From NCBI GenBank assembly GCA_023213395.1, contig CM041465.1, positions 212,295,741 to 212,359,740 on the forward strand: a stretch of 64,000 nucleotides of DNA. The letters run 5' to 3'. The notes beneath the pieces were generated by a model. That model worked only from the letters and a program-made list of their open reading frames with translations, was not told the DNA's origin and made no database searches. Source of the stretch: Cycas panzhihuaensis. Its lineage: Eukaryota > Cycadophyta. The position numbers and the translations under genes were made by a program. This document shows, piece after piece, positions 11,390 to 21,826 of the stretch (positions are counted from its first letter, which is position 1; every line of letters starts with the position of its first letter).

Positions 11390-12160
11390 TTTTCTTTAAA
11401 TACAACATCTCTACTGACCATGACCTTTCTTACTTTAGGATCATATACTTTATAAGATTTGGAAATATCATTATAGCTAATAAATATACATTTAATTCAT
11501 TTATTATCTAGCTTAGTTCTCTTTTATTTAGGGATATAAATATAAGTTAGGCAACCAAAGATTCTTAAATAGTAGATACGAGGTTTATATCTAATCTATA
11601 CTTCTTTAGGTGTCATCTACCTAAGGGCCTTAGTGGTACACCTATTGAGCAGGTAGATAATAGTGTGGATAACTTTTGGCTAAAACTCATGTCCTAAATT
11701 TTTATCTTTCGATATGCACCTTTCTATTTCAATTATGATGCAATTCTTTCGTTTATCTAGGGGTTAGTGTGTTGTCTTCTAATATCATGATATATGTAAT
11801 AGGTATTAAACTCATTTGAAATAAACTTTCCCCCATTATTTGATCTTAGGGAGAGTATTTTATGTCCAATTTGCCTTCCCACAAAGGTTTTAAAGTTGAC
11901 AAAGCATTTGAATACATCTAATTTAAACTTTAATAAATAGACCCAAGTTTTCTTGTGTAGTCATCAATGAATATAAGGAAGTACTTAGCACCTGCTAATG
12001 ATGGGACATCTATAGGGCCACAAAGATTTATATAGATTAGATGAAGTGGTCTTTTTACTCTATATCTACCATCAAGAAAACTTTCCTTATGTTGTTTTCT
12101 AGGAGACAACCTTCACAAATATCTTTATCAACTTTAATATAAGATAGACCATTAACTATA
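11390..12160 (-). pseudogene. Copia integrase of J, broken
   Basis: Minus-strand pieces are INLCGPIDVPSLAGAKYFLIFIDDYTRK (first catalytic region, Asp now Asn), a frameshifted SNNGGKFISNEFN for the second Asp region, then KRKNCIIIEIERC, where the catalytic Glu is Lys (codon 11752-11754). The C-terminal part reads YKPRIYYLRIFGCLTYIYIPK and YKVYDPKVRKVMVSRDVVFKENDC. Confidence 0.8.
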
Positions 12161-12161
12161 T

Positions 12162-12398
12162 CTATTTTTTTATAAGAGCTAAATTGTTATAATTTAGGTG
12201 GCTAAATCTTTTATGCCACATATCACTGTCAAGCTTAATTGTAATTTTTAAGGCATAATTATCTGATGGGGTGAGAACTAGTTTGAAGAGTCTATCCTTA
12301 GTCATTTTTCCTTCAATAAATATTGCTTTATTCTTCCTTTTATCCTTAATGGTATATTCACCATTATCAAATATAACTTTATAGTCTTGATCCATCAT
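12162..12398 (-). pseudogene. Copia pre-integrase domain of J
   Basis: Open minus-strand frame DQDYKVIFDNGEYTIKDKRKNKAIFIEG ... DMWHKRFSHLNYNNLALIKK. The WHKRFSHLN piece is the HHCC zinc-binding region found ahead of copia integrase cores (WH.R.GH.N). The same frame occurs in C from about 30571. Confidence 0.85.
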
Positions 12399-12414
12399 CT
12401 ATCCTACTGATAAA

Positions 12415-12671
12415 AGATTTTTTCTTCAAAGTTGGAATATAGATCACATCATCAAGATGTTAATATTCATATAATTCCATTATTAGGATGATATTACCCC
12501 TTCTAGTAGATTCATGTGAGGTGTTATCTCTAAACATAATAGACCCCTTTTTAGTTCTATCAATGGTTTGAAATATCTCTTCTTTATGGGTCATGTGAGT
12601 AGAGTAGTCAGAATCAATGTACCAACAATCTTCTTCCTTCTCATGTGTAACAAAGTAGGATAGGAATAGTT
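12415..12671 (-). pseudogene. Copia aspartic protease of J
   Basis: The minus strand reads EEDCWYIDSDYSTHMTHKEEIF, the usual WYLDSGCSRHMTGD motif with Gly changed to Asp, then DDVIYIPTLKKKSF for DVLYVPGLKKNLLS. It is separated from its zinc knuckle by the 0.86 kb insertion at 12681-13539. Confidence 0.8.
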
Positions 12672-12680
12672 GATCATTTT
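12672..12680. repeat. 9 bp direct repeat, left side of insertion in J
   Basis: GATCATTTT here and at 13540-13548 bracket a segment that interrupts the J polyprotein frame. Confidence 0.55.
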
Positions 12681-13539
12681 TATCCCAAAATAGAGCTAAT
12701 TGGTGAAGAAGTCAATTATCAACCTTTTCTCCTTGAGATCCTAGGAGTTAGTATAGAAATCCTAATAACATCAAAATAAAAATGAGCCCACAAAAGGAAA
12801 TTCTACACCAAATCATTTATTCTTGACATTGCTCCAAAAGTATGAGGAGTAGTACTTTTATTAAACTATGAAAATCTCTATTTAATGGTGAAGAAATCAA
12901 CTAGCAAAAGAATGGTTAAATTACAAGGAATAAATGATACAATTATACCATAAGGGGGACTCTAACCCTCTAAGATGCTTCTCCAATGATGCTTCCCAAG
13001 TCAAGTGCCTTTCACCTCCAAGAATTACCTCTCCAACCTATAATAGGACTCAATTTATAGAAAGAAACCAAAATTGCATGTTTAACAAGTGGCAATCATG
13101 CAAATATAACCACTAACCACTGAATGCATGTTGTCCAAGTGGCCTTCATGCAATTCTTAAAAGTTATGGCCTATAACTAACCTTAACAGACACCAATTTG
13201 GCTCAAATTTGGTACACGTATAGAAACACATGTCTCCTCTGCTTCCTCAAAAATTTAGCTCATTTGGATGTCATTTGACTACATTTTTATTAATTTAATA
13301 ATAATATATATTTGTTATTTTTCCGCTAGCTATGGGATCAATTTTATGCAAAACAAGGCTTGAGCTCTAATCAAATGATATTTTATAAACCCAACCTTTT
13401 GTACACATGTAATGGGATGTGTCTTCTTTCTTTAAACAAAATTTCATATAATTTTGATACCATTTGGCTATATCTCTTTCGATTATTCCAATGCCTAGCA
13501 TTTTTCTCGCATCCTGTAAACATATGGTAGATCCTCCCG
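12681..13539. mobile_element. Unidentified 0.86 kb insertion in element J
   Basis: In related element C the zinc knuckle is followed at once by TVKERQNNRLFLSNL...EEEDNRYINLECSTYM. In J the matching pieces IIKIKEND and QLFLSYF...EEDCWYIDSDYSTHM are about 860 bp apart, so this segment is extra. It is flanked by the 9 bp repeat GATCATTTT. A 9 bp duplication is typical of Mutator-like elements, but I see no clear terminal inverted repeats. Inside, GGTGAAGAA.TCAA occurs twice (about 12701 and 12887). No coding capacity is evident. Confidence 0.6.
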
Positions 13540-13548
13540 GATCATTTT
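13540..13548. repeat. 9 bp direct repeat, right side of insertion in J
   Basis: The partner of GATCATTTT at 12672-12680. Confidence 0.55.
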
Positions 13549-14651
13549 CCTTTATTTTAATAATTGTATTAGCATTACCCCTTGTAGGAGGGTCATTCTT
13601 GGTAAAACATCTATCTTCTATATGACTAACTTTGTTGCAGAATATATAGTGAATTGGATCCCTTCTTCCATAGCTAAGACTCCTACTTCGAAGATTGATT
13701 CTATCAATAATGGATGTTCTTCCTCTTTCCAAATATGGATCTTATTTATCCCTTTATCTATTATTAGGATAATTGAAGTTAGACCTTTGAGAGAGCCTTG
13801 ATACTTATGATAATATTGGTTTGCCTCTTGGTGTCTTTCTTGACTTTGATATCTAGTATGACTAGGATTTCTTTGGTTTATTCCTTGATTTCTTAAGTGT
13901 GGAGCTTGATATCTAGTTTATCATTCTTAACATGCCTCTTGTCTAGGGTATATTTATCTTCTCCTTTAAGATTGATCCCTAGATTTTAAACTTTTAGCTT
14001 GTGAGTTTGATTTAATCGTAGCTTTGATTGTAAATTCATGTTGTAGTGATTCACTTATGCTCTTTTCACCTTAACTGCCATTAACATGGTACTTAATTGT
14101 TCAATTTCTAGGGTACTTAGGTCTTTTTAAACTTCTATGTTGGTTGTAACTATTTCAAATCTCTTTATTTCACCAACACATCTTAGAATCCTCTCAACAA
14201 CCCTTTGTTTAATTAAGGTTTCACTAAGGGATCTCATCTCATTTACAAGGTCTTGAACCTTGGTTATGAATTCATTAACAAAATCATTAGACATCATTTT
14301 TAAATTCTCAAATCTACTTCTCAAGGTTTATAGCTTAAATGAGACTACCCCTTCATAAATATATTGTAAAGTATCCCAAGCCTCTTTAGATTTATTTACC
14401 TCACTCACCATAGGAAATATGTGATCCTCTAGGGTAGAAAAAATCAAAGTAAGGGCCTCATTATCTTTCTTTACATCCTCCTTGAATTCTAGTTTTTTTG
14501 TGTTGGTTATATGACTAAGTGTTATTAATCCTATCTTCGTAATATCTCACATATCCTTAGCAATAAGGATGGGTCCCATCCTCCTACTCTAATTTAAGAA
14601 GTCAGATCCATAAAATTTAGGGATTATTATATTACCAAAACTAGTTGCCAT
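13549..14651 (-). pseudogene. Copia gag of J with zinc knuckle
   Basis: The minus-strand ATG at 14651 opens MATSFGNIIIPKFYGSDFLN, then EDHIFPMVSEVNKSKEAWDTLQYIYEG and LRSRFENLKMMSNDFVNEFITKVQDLVNEMRSLSETL...VERILRCVGEIKRFEIVTTNIE, the copia gag (UBN2-type) capsid. Near 13640 YIFCNKVSHIEDRC is the CX2CX4HX4C knuckle with the first Cys lost. Several stops and frameshifts are present. The frame runs on into the insertion, which makes the open frame at 13732-13367 a chance fusion. Confidence 0.8.
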
Positions 14652-15088
14652 TATGTTTCAAATAAAGCTTTATCAAATATCTCCCAAAGTTATAGATTTC
14701 CTAAATAATGTTTTGAAAAGTATCATAGTCCATAAGAAGGGTTCTAGGCTTTAAGTTTATGGGTCTCCAAGGAAAGCCTTCAATTATTATTTTGTCTCTG
14801 GTACCTACCTACATTGGTCTTATGCCTAGTGATAGATCTAGTAGTGATGGCTTTACCAACCAAGGCACTAACCCTCTCTAGGTATAACTTTGGTCTTTAA
14901 ACTCCAATCAATGATGGGTTTCTCACCTTAGCCTACCACATAATACACCTAAGAGCTAATGATATTCCATATCCAATATGAGTAGGACAAGGGAATGTGC
15001 ATAGTGGTAACTTCAAGGGTCCTAATTGTTCTCCTTGCAAGGCTGGAGAAAAAAGGAGGTTCTTTCAAGTACTTATCTTGTTTAATAT

Positions 15089-15105
15089 GATATATATATA
15101 TATAT

Positions 15106-15146
<41 letters not shown>
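15089..15146. repeat. (TA)n microsatellite
   Basis: Nearly pure alternating TA, with a short ACATACA interruption, in the J leader. Confidence 0.95.
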
Positions 15147-15148
<2 letters not shown>

Positions 15149-16580
15149 TATGGTCTTGCTTAGTAAGATAAGGTTCCTTTTTAATTAATAACTAAAAAAA
15201 AATAACTTAGTAATAAAAGAAAGATATATCTTTCTAAATAGAAATCAATAAATGATCCTTTGGAATAAAATATACAAATGAAGTAAATAAGCTTTCACAA
15301 TGATTTTAAATGCACCTTAATACCATGAAATGCTTTTCAATAATATGATACAAAGATGTAATCTAAATATACCTTTAAATGAAGCTTAATTAATTTTTTC
15401 TTTTTTTTTAAAGATAGCTTTAGTAAAGAGCTAAAAAGGAGCAAAATGGGCCAACTATTCTTTTCACTATATAGATGAATAAGCTAAGACTAAATGAACA
15501 ATAAATATACTTTTTTATAAGCCTCTTTTTAATATATGAAAAAAATGCAAGGTATGCTTTGAATATAACTTTAAAAAATGCTCTTTTATTTGACCTGGAA
15601 TGCACTTCAAAAGTATCCCTTTTAAAAGATAAATTGACTTAAAAATAAGAGGAATAGGCTTGAAATGAGTTTAAATTTTAAATAAATAAACCATAGAATA
15701 TAATAATAGCTTTAAAAATCAAGATATTAAAAGTTAGAGAGAATTGGTTTGAAGAATTTACTTCTAAAGTCTCCTTCTTCTTTAGGAGTCTAAAATATGA
15801 ATAAATATCTATAAAATTCAATTATGAACTTCTAAAAATAGATTAAAATAGTCAATAATATATAACTATGTCAAGGTAGAATACAAAAATAACTTAAAAT
15901 AGTTGAAAATAAGATAAACTAGGGTCAACTAGAAGCCCTAACTTCACTAGCCTCAAAACCCTACAAAATAGCTTCAAATCTTATTAAAACCCACTTTAAT
16001 GTGTAAACAATCAAAATACCTTTTCGACAGATCCAACCATTTAGAAAATAGATTCGTAGATCAAAAGTTATAACGAAAATAGTATAAGGACCTTTTTGTG
16101 GTAAATAAATTAAAAAGGGAAGGGAGGGGGGGTTAAACCCCTTAGGCGAGAGGCCCATGGTCACATGAAGGCCAATATGACCACTCGTTAGGATCCAGAG
16201 GGGGCTAGAAAATGCAAAATATTATTAAAAATAGTTAATCCTCTTAAAACCTAAAATTATAAAAAATAGCTAATAAAATTTTAAAACATGCCCCTAAGAA
16301 GATAAAACAAGGTCACATGGACTATGATGAGACCGTCAGCGGAGGACTGGGCGCTAAGGTACACATCCATAGATTTGAAAAACTAATCAAATCTAATTTT
16401 TTTTAACTTAAAATAAATAAATAAATAAACTAAAATCCCATTAACAAGTGACGTACACAATGAAAATACAGATTAAATCATTATGAAGATTAATCAAAAT
16501 ATAATCAAAACTCAAACACGGAATGCCAAATCAATTAGACACATAAAATATATATAAAAAAAATATTTATAGTTAAAAAA

Positions 16581-16581
<1 letters not shown>

Positions 16582-16624
<43 letters not shown>
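16582..16624. repeat. (TA)n microsatellite
   Basis: Uninterrupted alternating TA run in the J leader. Confidence 0.95.
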
Positions 16625-16625
<1 letters not shown>

Positions 16626-17170
16626 CATGTAATATTATGGTAGCCGGTAAAATGTCTAATGCAAAAGAGAATAAGATGCCATGTAGAGAGGACGAAGGCA
16701 AAGAGCAGGCCACGCAAGGGATGTGTAGGGTCATTGGAACATCATAAGGGTGATGGAGGGCCAAAGATGTGAATGGAAGGTAAGAACACACAACCACAAA
16801 GATAAGATGGGAGAACAAGCACTATGCAATATCCCTGCTACTAATTCCAATCACCCATGGAGAGAAATGGTAGGTAGATCAATGCATGTTCTTATAACAC
16901 AACTAGGGTGCCTCCTCCTTCCACATAGTCCTATGGACTGACCCACCACATAGAGTTAGTTATAATACTACAACCAACCATCTGACCTTCTCACACAAGT
17001 GATACAGAGATGGATGGGAAACAAATAGGATTCGAATCAATAGAGGTGTATACATGGAATAGATCTAAACGAGGTCATAAACTAGGTCAAACAAGCTATA
17101 AATAGGGTTTTATTTTGCAATGAAATATCTTGATTACCTTGTGTATATTGAGAGTACGTGAGAGAACTAG

Positions 17171-17182
17171 ACTCTGATACCA
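17171..17182 (-). other. Primer-binding site of element J
   Basis: The reverse complement reads TGGTATCAGAGT, 11 of 12 to the initiator tRNA-Met complement, two bases inside the right LTR. Confidence 0.85.
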
Positions 17183-17184
17183 AA

Positions 17185-17475
17185 TGTGAGTGTAGAGGAC
17201 AGAGTAGATCAATATTCGTTAAGTCATAACTAAAGTAGTAAATCAAATCTCCAAATATTATTGGTAGTGTTAGAAAATACTTGGGTAGTACACCCAAATT
17301 ATTTATAGTAATGGGGAGGCGAGAGCCTACTTCTACCCAATGGTTAATTTAAAAATTTAAAAATAATAAATAAAATCAACCAAACATACCTTATCGGATC
17401 GAGGGTGGCTGATGGTAGCCCAAGGATGGCTAGTGGTGGCCTATTGGTTCTTGAGGTCTATTTGTCCACTAACCA
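17185..17475 (-). repeat. 5' LTR of copia element J
   Basis: Direct repeat partner of 9246-9559. It is about 23 bp shorter because the outer end, TGTTAGTATAATGTACATTA in the partner, is largely missing or rearranged here. It is followed at once by the 34 bp repeat. Confidence 0.8.
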
Positions 17476-17509
17476 CTATAAAGGTTACATGAAAACTCTA
17501 TCTACTTGA
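17476..17509. repeat. 34 bp direct repeat, right of J
   Basis: Partner of 9212-9245, directly adjacent to the right LTR of J. Confidence 0.6.
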
Positions 17510-17514
17510 GACTA

Positions 17515-18749
17515 TAGTCTCCTTTTCATAATCTAACCTAGGTTGGAAAGTACAAGATGAGGTTTTATAGGAAGGTTAAACTCATTAACTAATTGATCAT
17601 ACACTAAAAATTTCATATTATTATTATTAAATGCACATATGATAATAAGATCCTTAATGTATAAGTTTATGTAAACAAAGCCTCTCTTAGAGGTGGTGTA
17701 GTTTTTGGCTATGATTACTATACACAAATTGATTACTACTTAATTTGTAACCAATAATATAAAGCCTTCTATTGGAGCACTTGATGTTCTTATATATTTT
17801 ATCGCCATTACTACTAAAGTCTTGACCTTAGGTTGGCCCTTCTACTTTAGACATTCCTTATTGGAGTGCCCATAAGACTTATGATAACTACATTACTTAT
17901 AAGGTCCTTTCCCTTTGGTTGCTTGGAAGTTATGCATTAAAGTTGAAGAAGAAGATATTTCTAGTTGTTATTATGGCCAAGGGGGGTTACTTATGAGTAT
18001 TTTATCCTTTTAGTAGAAAGGAGGTGGTTTTTGTTGAAACTATTATTTCTATTTTGGTCTCAAAGGATGCCACTTCTATACATGGACCTCTACCTTTAAT
18101 TCACATTGAAAGGCTTGGTGTAACATGGTGATTATGAGGAGGTCTAGCTTTTGTTATAGAGAAGGGTAAATACCACTAATAAACTTGAGCATAAGGATAT
18201 GTTCATAGTTGGTTACTTCCATGATGATTGTCATATTGTAAAAGATGTCAACGTATTATTGGGCCTCTTATCTAACTAGTTGATCAAGATTCAACTATAA
18301 ATTCTCCATGTTATCTTAATATTCAATAAGATAAAACCTGTCACGAAGTTCCTTCTTAAAATTCATCCACTTTATAATAGGTGCTCTACCATGAAAATCT
18401 TTTATTCCTCTATGAGCACTTGACACTTCAAGTATATATACAAAATTTAAAGCCAACCATCCCAAGCTTTAACACCAATGGTCCCATATGGTAATTTTGT
18501 TATCTAGCTTAAATTATGATTATTAGAGGGGATAACCATTGGGATCCATTATGTACTAGCTTATTGATCTATCATCTATTAAAACATCAGCTTCATATTC
18601 TTCATCATTTATGTTTAGGCTTGGCTTTATTCTTAGAGTGTTTGTGCATGAGTCTATCTTTCAAGAACATCTATGAGGGATCTAATGTCATTCTAGTGCC
18701 TTCTTTCTATCTTTTTATTAGAGTGTGCTTACTTTTAATAATGAGACAT
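17515..18749 (-). pseudogene. Ty3/gypsy gag, zinc knuckle and protease of element K
   Basis: The minus-strand ATG at 18749 starts a stop-rich gag whose core reads WMNFKKELRDRFYLIEY, then a 'NLDQLV' helix and YEHILMLKFISGIYPSL, the gypsy capsid pattern. CSYHKSYGHSNKEC (about 17890) is a CX2CX4HX4C knuckle with one Cys now His. The protease follows at 17727-17533: DLIIICAFNNNNMKFLVYDQLVNEFNLPIKPHLVLSNLG, matching D..IDCGATHNF.S..LV, with the catalytic Asp-Cys/Ser-Gly ruined. Pol continues beyond J at 8240-8680. Confidence 0.75.
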
Positions 18750-18827
18750 GGTGTGTAGTAGAGAATGGAGAGAAATAAAATAATGGGAACCTTTGAAAGT
18801 TAGATATAACTTCAATCTTGATATCAG

Positions 18828-18839
18828 GCTCTAATACTA
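18828..18839 (-). other. Primer-binding site of element K
   Basis: The reverse complement is TAGTATTAGAGC, two transitions from TGGTATCAGAGC. It marks the 5' end of K, with its 5' LTR to the right. Confidence 0.6.
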
Positions 18840-18840
18840 A

Positions 18841-19211
18841 GTAATATATCACAATGAAGGGGAATTGAATTCTAAAACAACTAAAAGTAGATTTAGGAAA
18901 AATACCAAAGTGTATAACTAAAAATCACTAGAATGAAGGTGGAAGGAATTAGAGTATTTATTATCTAAGGAATATTATTATTAATAACATTTTATTAAAC
19001 ATTTTACTTTATACATGTGTATTCATGGTGGTGTTTCTAGTAGCATTCTCTACACATGCCATTCCATTGGTATTTGTTAAGTAAAATGTAGATTATAGCA
19101 TAGATCTTCTCATTAACTTTGAAATGAGTAGTCATAAGCCATAAATAACTATTGTATGTGAAATTAATATTAGTTTAAAGTCCACATTTTTTTTTATACT
19201 GATTTCACTTT
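18841..19211 (-). repeat. Probable 5' LTR remnant of element K
   Basis: This lies directly outside the K primer-binding site and should be its 5' LTR by position. The opposite LTR was not found, so its right limit is unknown. It may continue past C into 33730-33920. Confidence 0.4.
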
Positions 19212-19216
19212 AAATT
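19212..19216. repeat. Target-site duplication of element C, left
   Basis: AAATT, identical to 33725-33729. Confidence 0.8.
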
Positions 19217-19511
19217 TATTAGAATAATGCCCATTGGGGCTTGTATCTACTTAGGGTTAATTACCTATATTGGGGCGATAGCCTAGATATTAGTAGAGAT
19301 ATCATGGCGACTCTATGACAACCCTAGCTACATTGAGACACACTTTATCAAATATTGATGACATCTTTTTTGTCATTTATTAATGCCAATCAATGGTGGG
19401 TGCTGAGTGGTGTGCCATATCCTACCTATTTATTCATGGGGTCTAAAGACCCTAGCATTTATCAACACCACCACTCTATTAGGTTGATGGTTAACTCTCT
19501 CATGCATTCTT
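19217..19511 (+). repeat. 5' LTR of copia element C, first part
   Basis: It aligns with 33389-33680 of the 3' LTR (shared GAATAAT, CTAGATATT.GTAGAGATATCATGG, TATTTATTCAT and GGTTGAT.GTTAACTCT). It is cut by the insertion of B at TTCTT and resumes at 27077. Confidence 0.9.
19507..19511. repeat. Target-site duplication of element B, left
   Basis: TTCTT, identical to 27072-27076. Confidence 0.9.
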
Positions 19512-19808
19512 TGAAAAGGGTTAATGACATAAGGTCATTACATTAGTTGATTATTTCGAAAAAGGGTCTTAAGTGAACTTTAAATTAGATCACTTAAGTG
19601 AAATGCACTTTCATGTGCATTATGTGTAATTTTATTTTACCTAACTCAAATGCTCCCTCTCTCAATATAAAAGTAAAGCTCAATGGAGGAGATTTATTCT
19701 TACCTCCCCATTTTGTGAGAGCTTCTTTCTTTCTCTCAAGTCTCTCTTGCTCCTATGTTTACCTTTGTGTTTAGTGCATAGAGATGAAGGATAGATCCAC
19801 TCTTTTCA
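19512..19808 (+). repeat. 5' LTR of copia element B
   Basis: 297 bp, TG...CA, same length as 26775-27071. By hand I count about 12 mismatches between the two, mostly transitions, which makes B the youngest element here. A TATAAAAG box lies at 19666-19673, the likely promoter element. Confidence 0.95.
19666..19673 (+). promoter_or_regulatory. TATA box in 5' LTR of B
   Basis: TATAAAAG about 140 bp before the LTR end, conserved in the 3' LTR (26929-26936) and in both LTRs of I on the other strand. By position it would drive the element transcript. Confidence 0.6.
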
Positions 19809-19810
19809 TG

Positions 19811-19822
19811 TGGTATCGAGCT
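19811..19822 (+). other. Primer-binding site of element B
   Basis: TGGTATCGAGCT two bases after the LTR matches TGGTATCAGAGC except around one missing A. Confidence 0.85.
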
Positions 19823-20320
19823 TGCTTCCTTCATATTCTCCACTTGCACTTGCGATGGAGCCATCACTTCCTTCTCCCCACAATCCATGTGGTGAAGGAG
19901 ATTGTGAAAGTGAATTTAGAAATATTTTCAAGTTATTATGATAGCATATTTTGTATTGTTTGCTTTTCCTTTCTCTTTTGCAGGTTTCGAAGCATAATAC
20001 AAGGAGTTGTAAGGCCCAAGGATTCCAATCCTTTGCTGGCCATTCATGCTATCTCATTCTTCTTTTTCTTTTCCTTTTTGTCCATTTAATAAGGGAAATC
20101 CGCCAAAATTTTTCCAAAGATTTAGAAGAATGATTGTAAGGGGAGTTTTTACCCATTTTTTTTAAAGAATTTTGATCCATTGAAAATATCTATCATTGTA
20201 TGCTCTCACCTTGCCCATATTGGGATCCTGGTGATCAAAAAATGATGGAAATTTCATATGGTATCATGTGTTAATGAGATATTAGCAAGCTAAAATTTCT
20301 GCAGAAATACAATTTGATTA

Positions 20321-20690
20321 CTAAACTTCACAGGTCTGCAAAATCTTCTACAGAGATCTAATTGAAGTGATTCCAATTGTCAAAGATGGGGCTCTGAGTC
20401 TACTTTCCAGTGCAAAAATCGGCACCTAATTTGGATGTCGTATGAGGAAGTTATTGCTGTTTTAGTGAACAACAGTTATTTTTAGTAAGAATTTTGGAAA
20501 AATATGATTTCCTAAATTTGCAGGGGTGTCAAAAACTTTCTAGAACTCATTTGGACCTAATTCTACTTCTTAAAGATGAAGCTTTGAGTCTAGTTTGTAG
20601 CACAAAAACTGGCACTCCATTTTGACATTGTGGGAGAAAGTTATTGCTGATTTAGTAAGAGCTACTTTTTGTATTAACAAAAAAAAAGAA
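20321..20690 (+). repeat. Diverged 191 bp tandem duplication in B leader
   Basis: Two units beginning CTAAACTTCACAGG (20321) and CTAAATTTGCAGG (20512) align along their length, each ending near a GTTATTGCTG..TTAGT motif. Both units are also present in the leader of I (- strand, about 54470-54110), so the duplication predates the split of the two copies. Confidence 0.65.
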
Positions 20691-20959
20691 AAGAGTGAAG
20701 AAAATTTCTTCCTTTTTATAAGGCTTAAAAGCCCATTGTAAAAGTGAGAAAAAACACCGGATCGAGCAATATCCGTGTCCTCACTCACTTATTAGAATTA
20801 CATTTTAGCACTCCAAAATCACTTAAAGCAAGCACACCAAAGACACTTCAAGTAAGCACTCCAAAAGCACTCCAAGCAAGCATTATTTTCGCTAAATGTA
20901 TGTTTGATGCAATTCAATAATCTTTTCACTCTTCCTAAAAGGAACGCATCACGTACGCT

Positions 20960-21475
20960 ATTTTACGCCATCTTGTACCTGTTCACACACTCCAAGGTTG
21001 AGATACCTTGGTTGGCGTAATGCCATGCCATAAAGGAGGTGTGGGTTTTAAGTTGGGGCTAGACTGAATCAAAATATTGGTGAGGTTTGGTTAGCCATAC
21101 CATCGTGCCTCAATCAGGGATCATCCTGATAACCAACCAGGAAAACTGAAACTTTAATACAAGATTAAAATATACCCAATCCAATATCCATCATATCCAT
21201 GGGTATGCACGTACCACTCTTTAGAGGAGGTATATAGCTGCTCATTGGTGAACTGGGTGAGGATTGGGAGTACCTGGGCTCTGTTGTGACTTGGATTTCA
21301 TCACCAAGCAAGATTGCGGGTATCGCGGGTGAAGGCCAAATTAATTCTACTAGAAGCCTAGGCATCCCTTCAACAACCTCAACTACACGTTGGATGAAGT
21401 TAGAGGCTATTAGGTTGATTATGGATCCTACATTCGAGTTTCAAGTTGTGTAAACCCAATGATGTCAACTTCTAC
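20960..21475 (+). other. Conserved leader block, copy in B
   Basis: It matches I (- strand, about 53850-53390) throughout and A from 2260. The sense frame from 21238 to the TAA at 21450 reads LLIGELGEDWEYLGSVVTWISSP...GEGQINSTRSLGIPS (about 70 codons, no ATG, TAG directly upstream). The opposite strand is open at 21365-21165 with MPRLLVELIWPSPAIPAILL at its centre. Which strand, if any, is translated cannot be decided by eye. Confidence 0.55.
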
Positions 21476-21826
21476 ATTGGCCTACAATGTTGTATATTGA
21501 TCGCTTACTTATTTGTAAAACGTGATCCATAGTGTAATCACAATCATAGTGCTTCTCATATTCCTGCGTCGGGTTAATATTTGCCACAAGTGTTAGTGGC
21601 CAATTTTTATCATAGTGCTTCTCATATTCTGTGCGTCAGTTAATATTTGTCACAAGTGTTGGTGACTTTTCTCTAAGTTGCTCCCTTCATCTTTGAGCAA
21701 CCATTCTCACTTCTTCTTCCTTCTTCTACACTACTTCATTACATTTCCCATTTGTAAATAGTGATCGGTCATTTATTACCATCACTTTTATAGTCCTTGT
21801 TCATTTCTTCCCTTCTAAAAGACACA

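Larger units (their letters stand above)
14652..17170 (-). other. Leader of element J
   Basis: About 2.5 kb lies between the primer-binding site and gag with no coding frame of its own. It contains two AT microsatellites (15089-15146, 16582-16624) and AT-rich sequence. The hydrophobic-looking frames across the repeats are artefacts. Confidence 0.6.
19823..21826 (+). other. Long leader (5' UTR) of element B
   Basis: 2.0 kb between primer-binding site and gag. It contains a diverged tandem duplication of about 191 bp (units starting 20321 and 20512, each with an ...AGTCTA.TTT...GCACAAAAA.. core), also seen in the leader of I. The conserved leader block lies from about 20960. Short frames at 19784-20133 lie over the LTR/leader junction and look fortuitous. 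Confidence 0.75.

Noticed and set aside
16535-16818. Minus-strand frames with long Tyr-Ile repeats
   Set aside because: They translate the (TA)n microsatellite and are artefacts.
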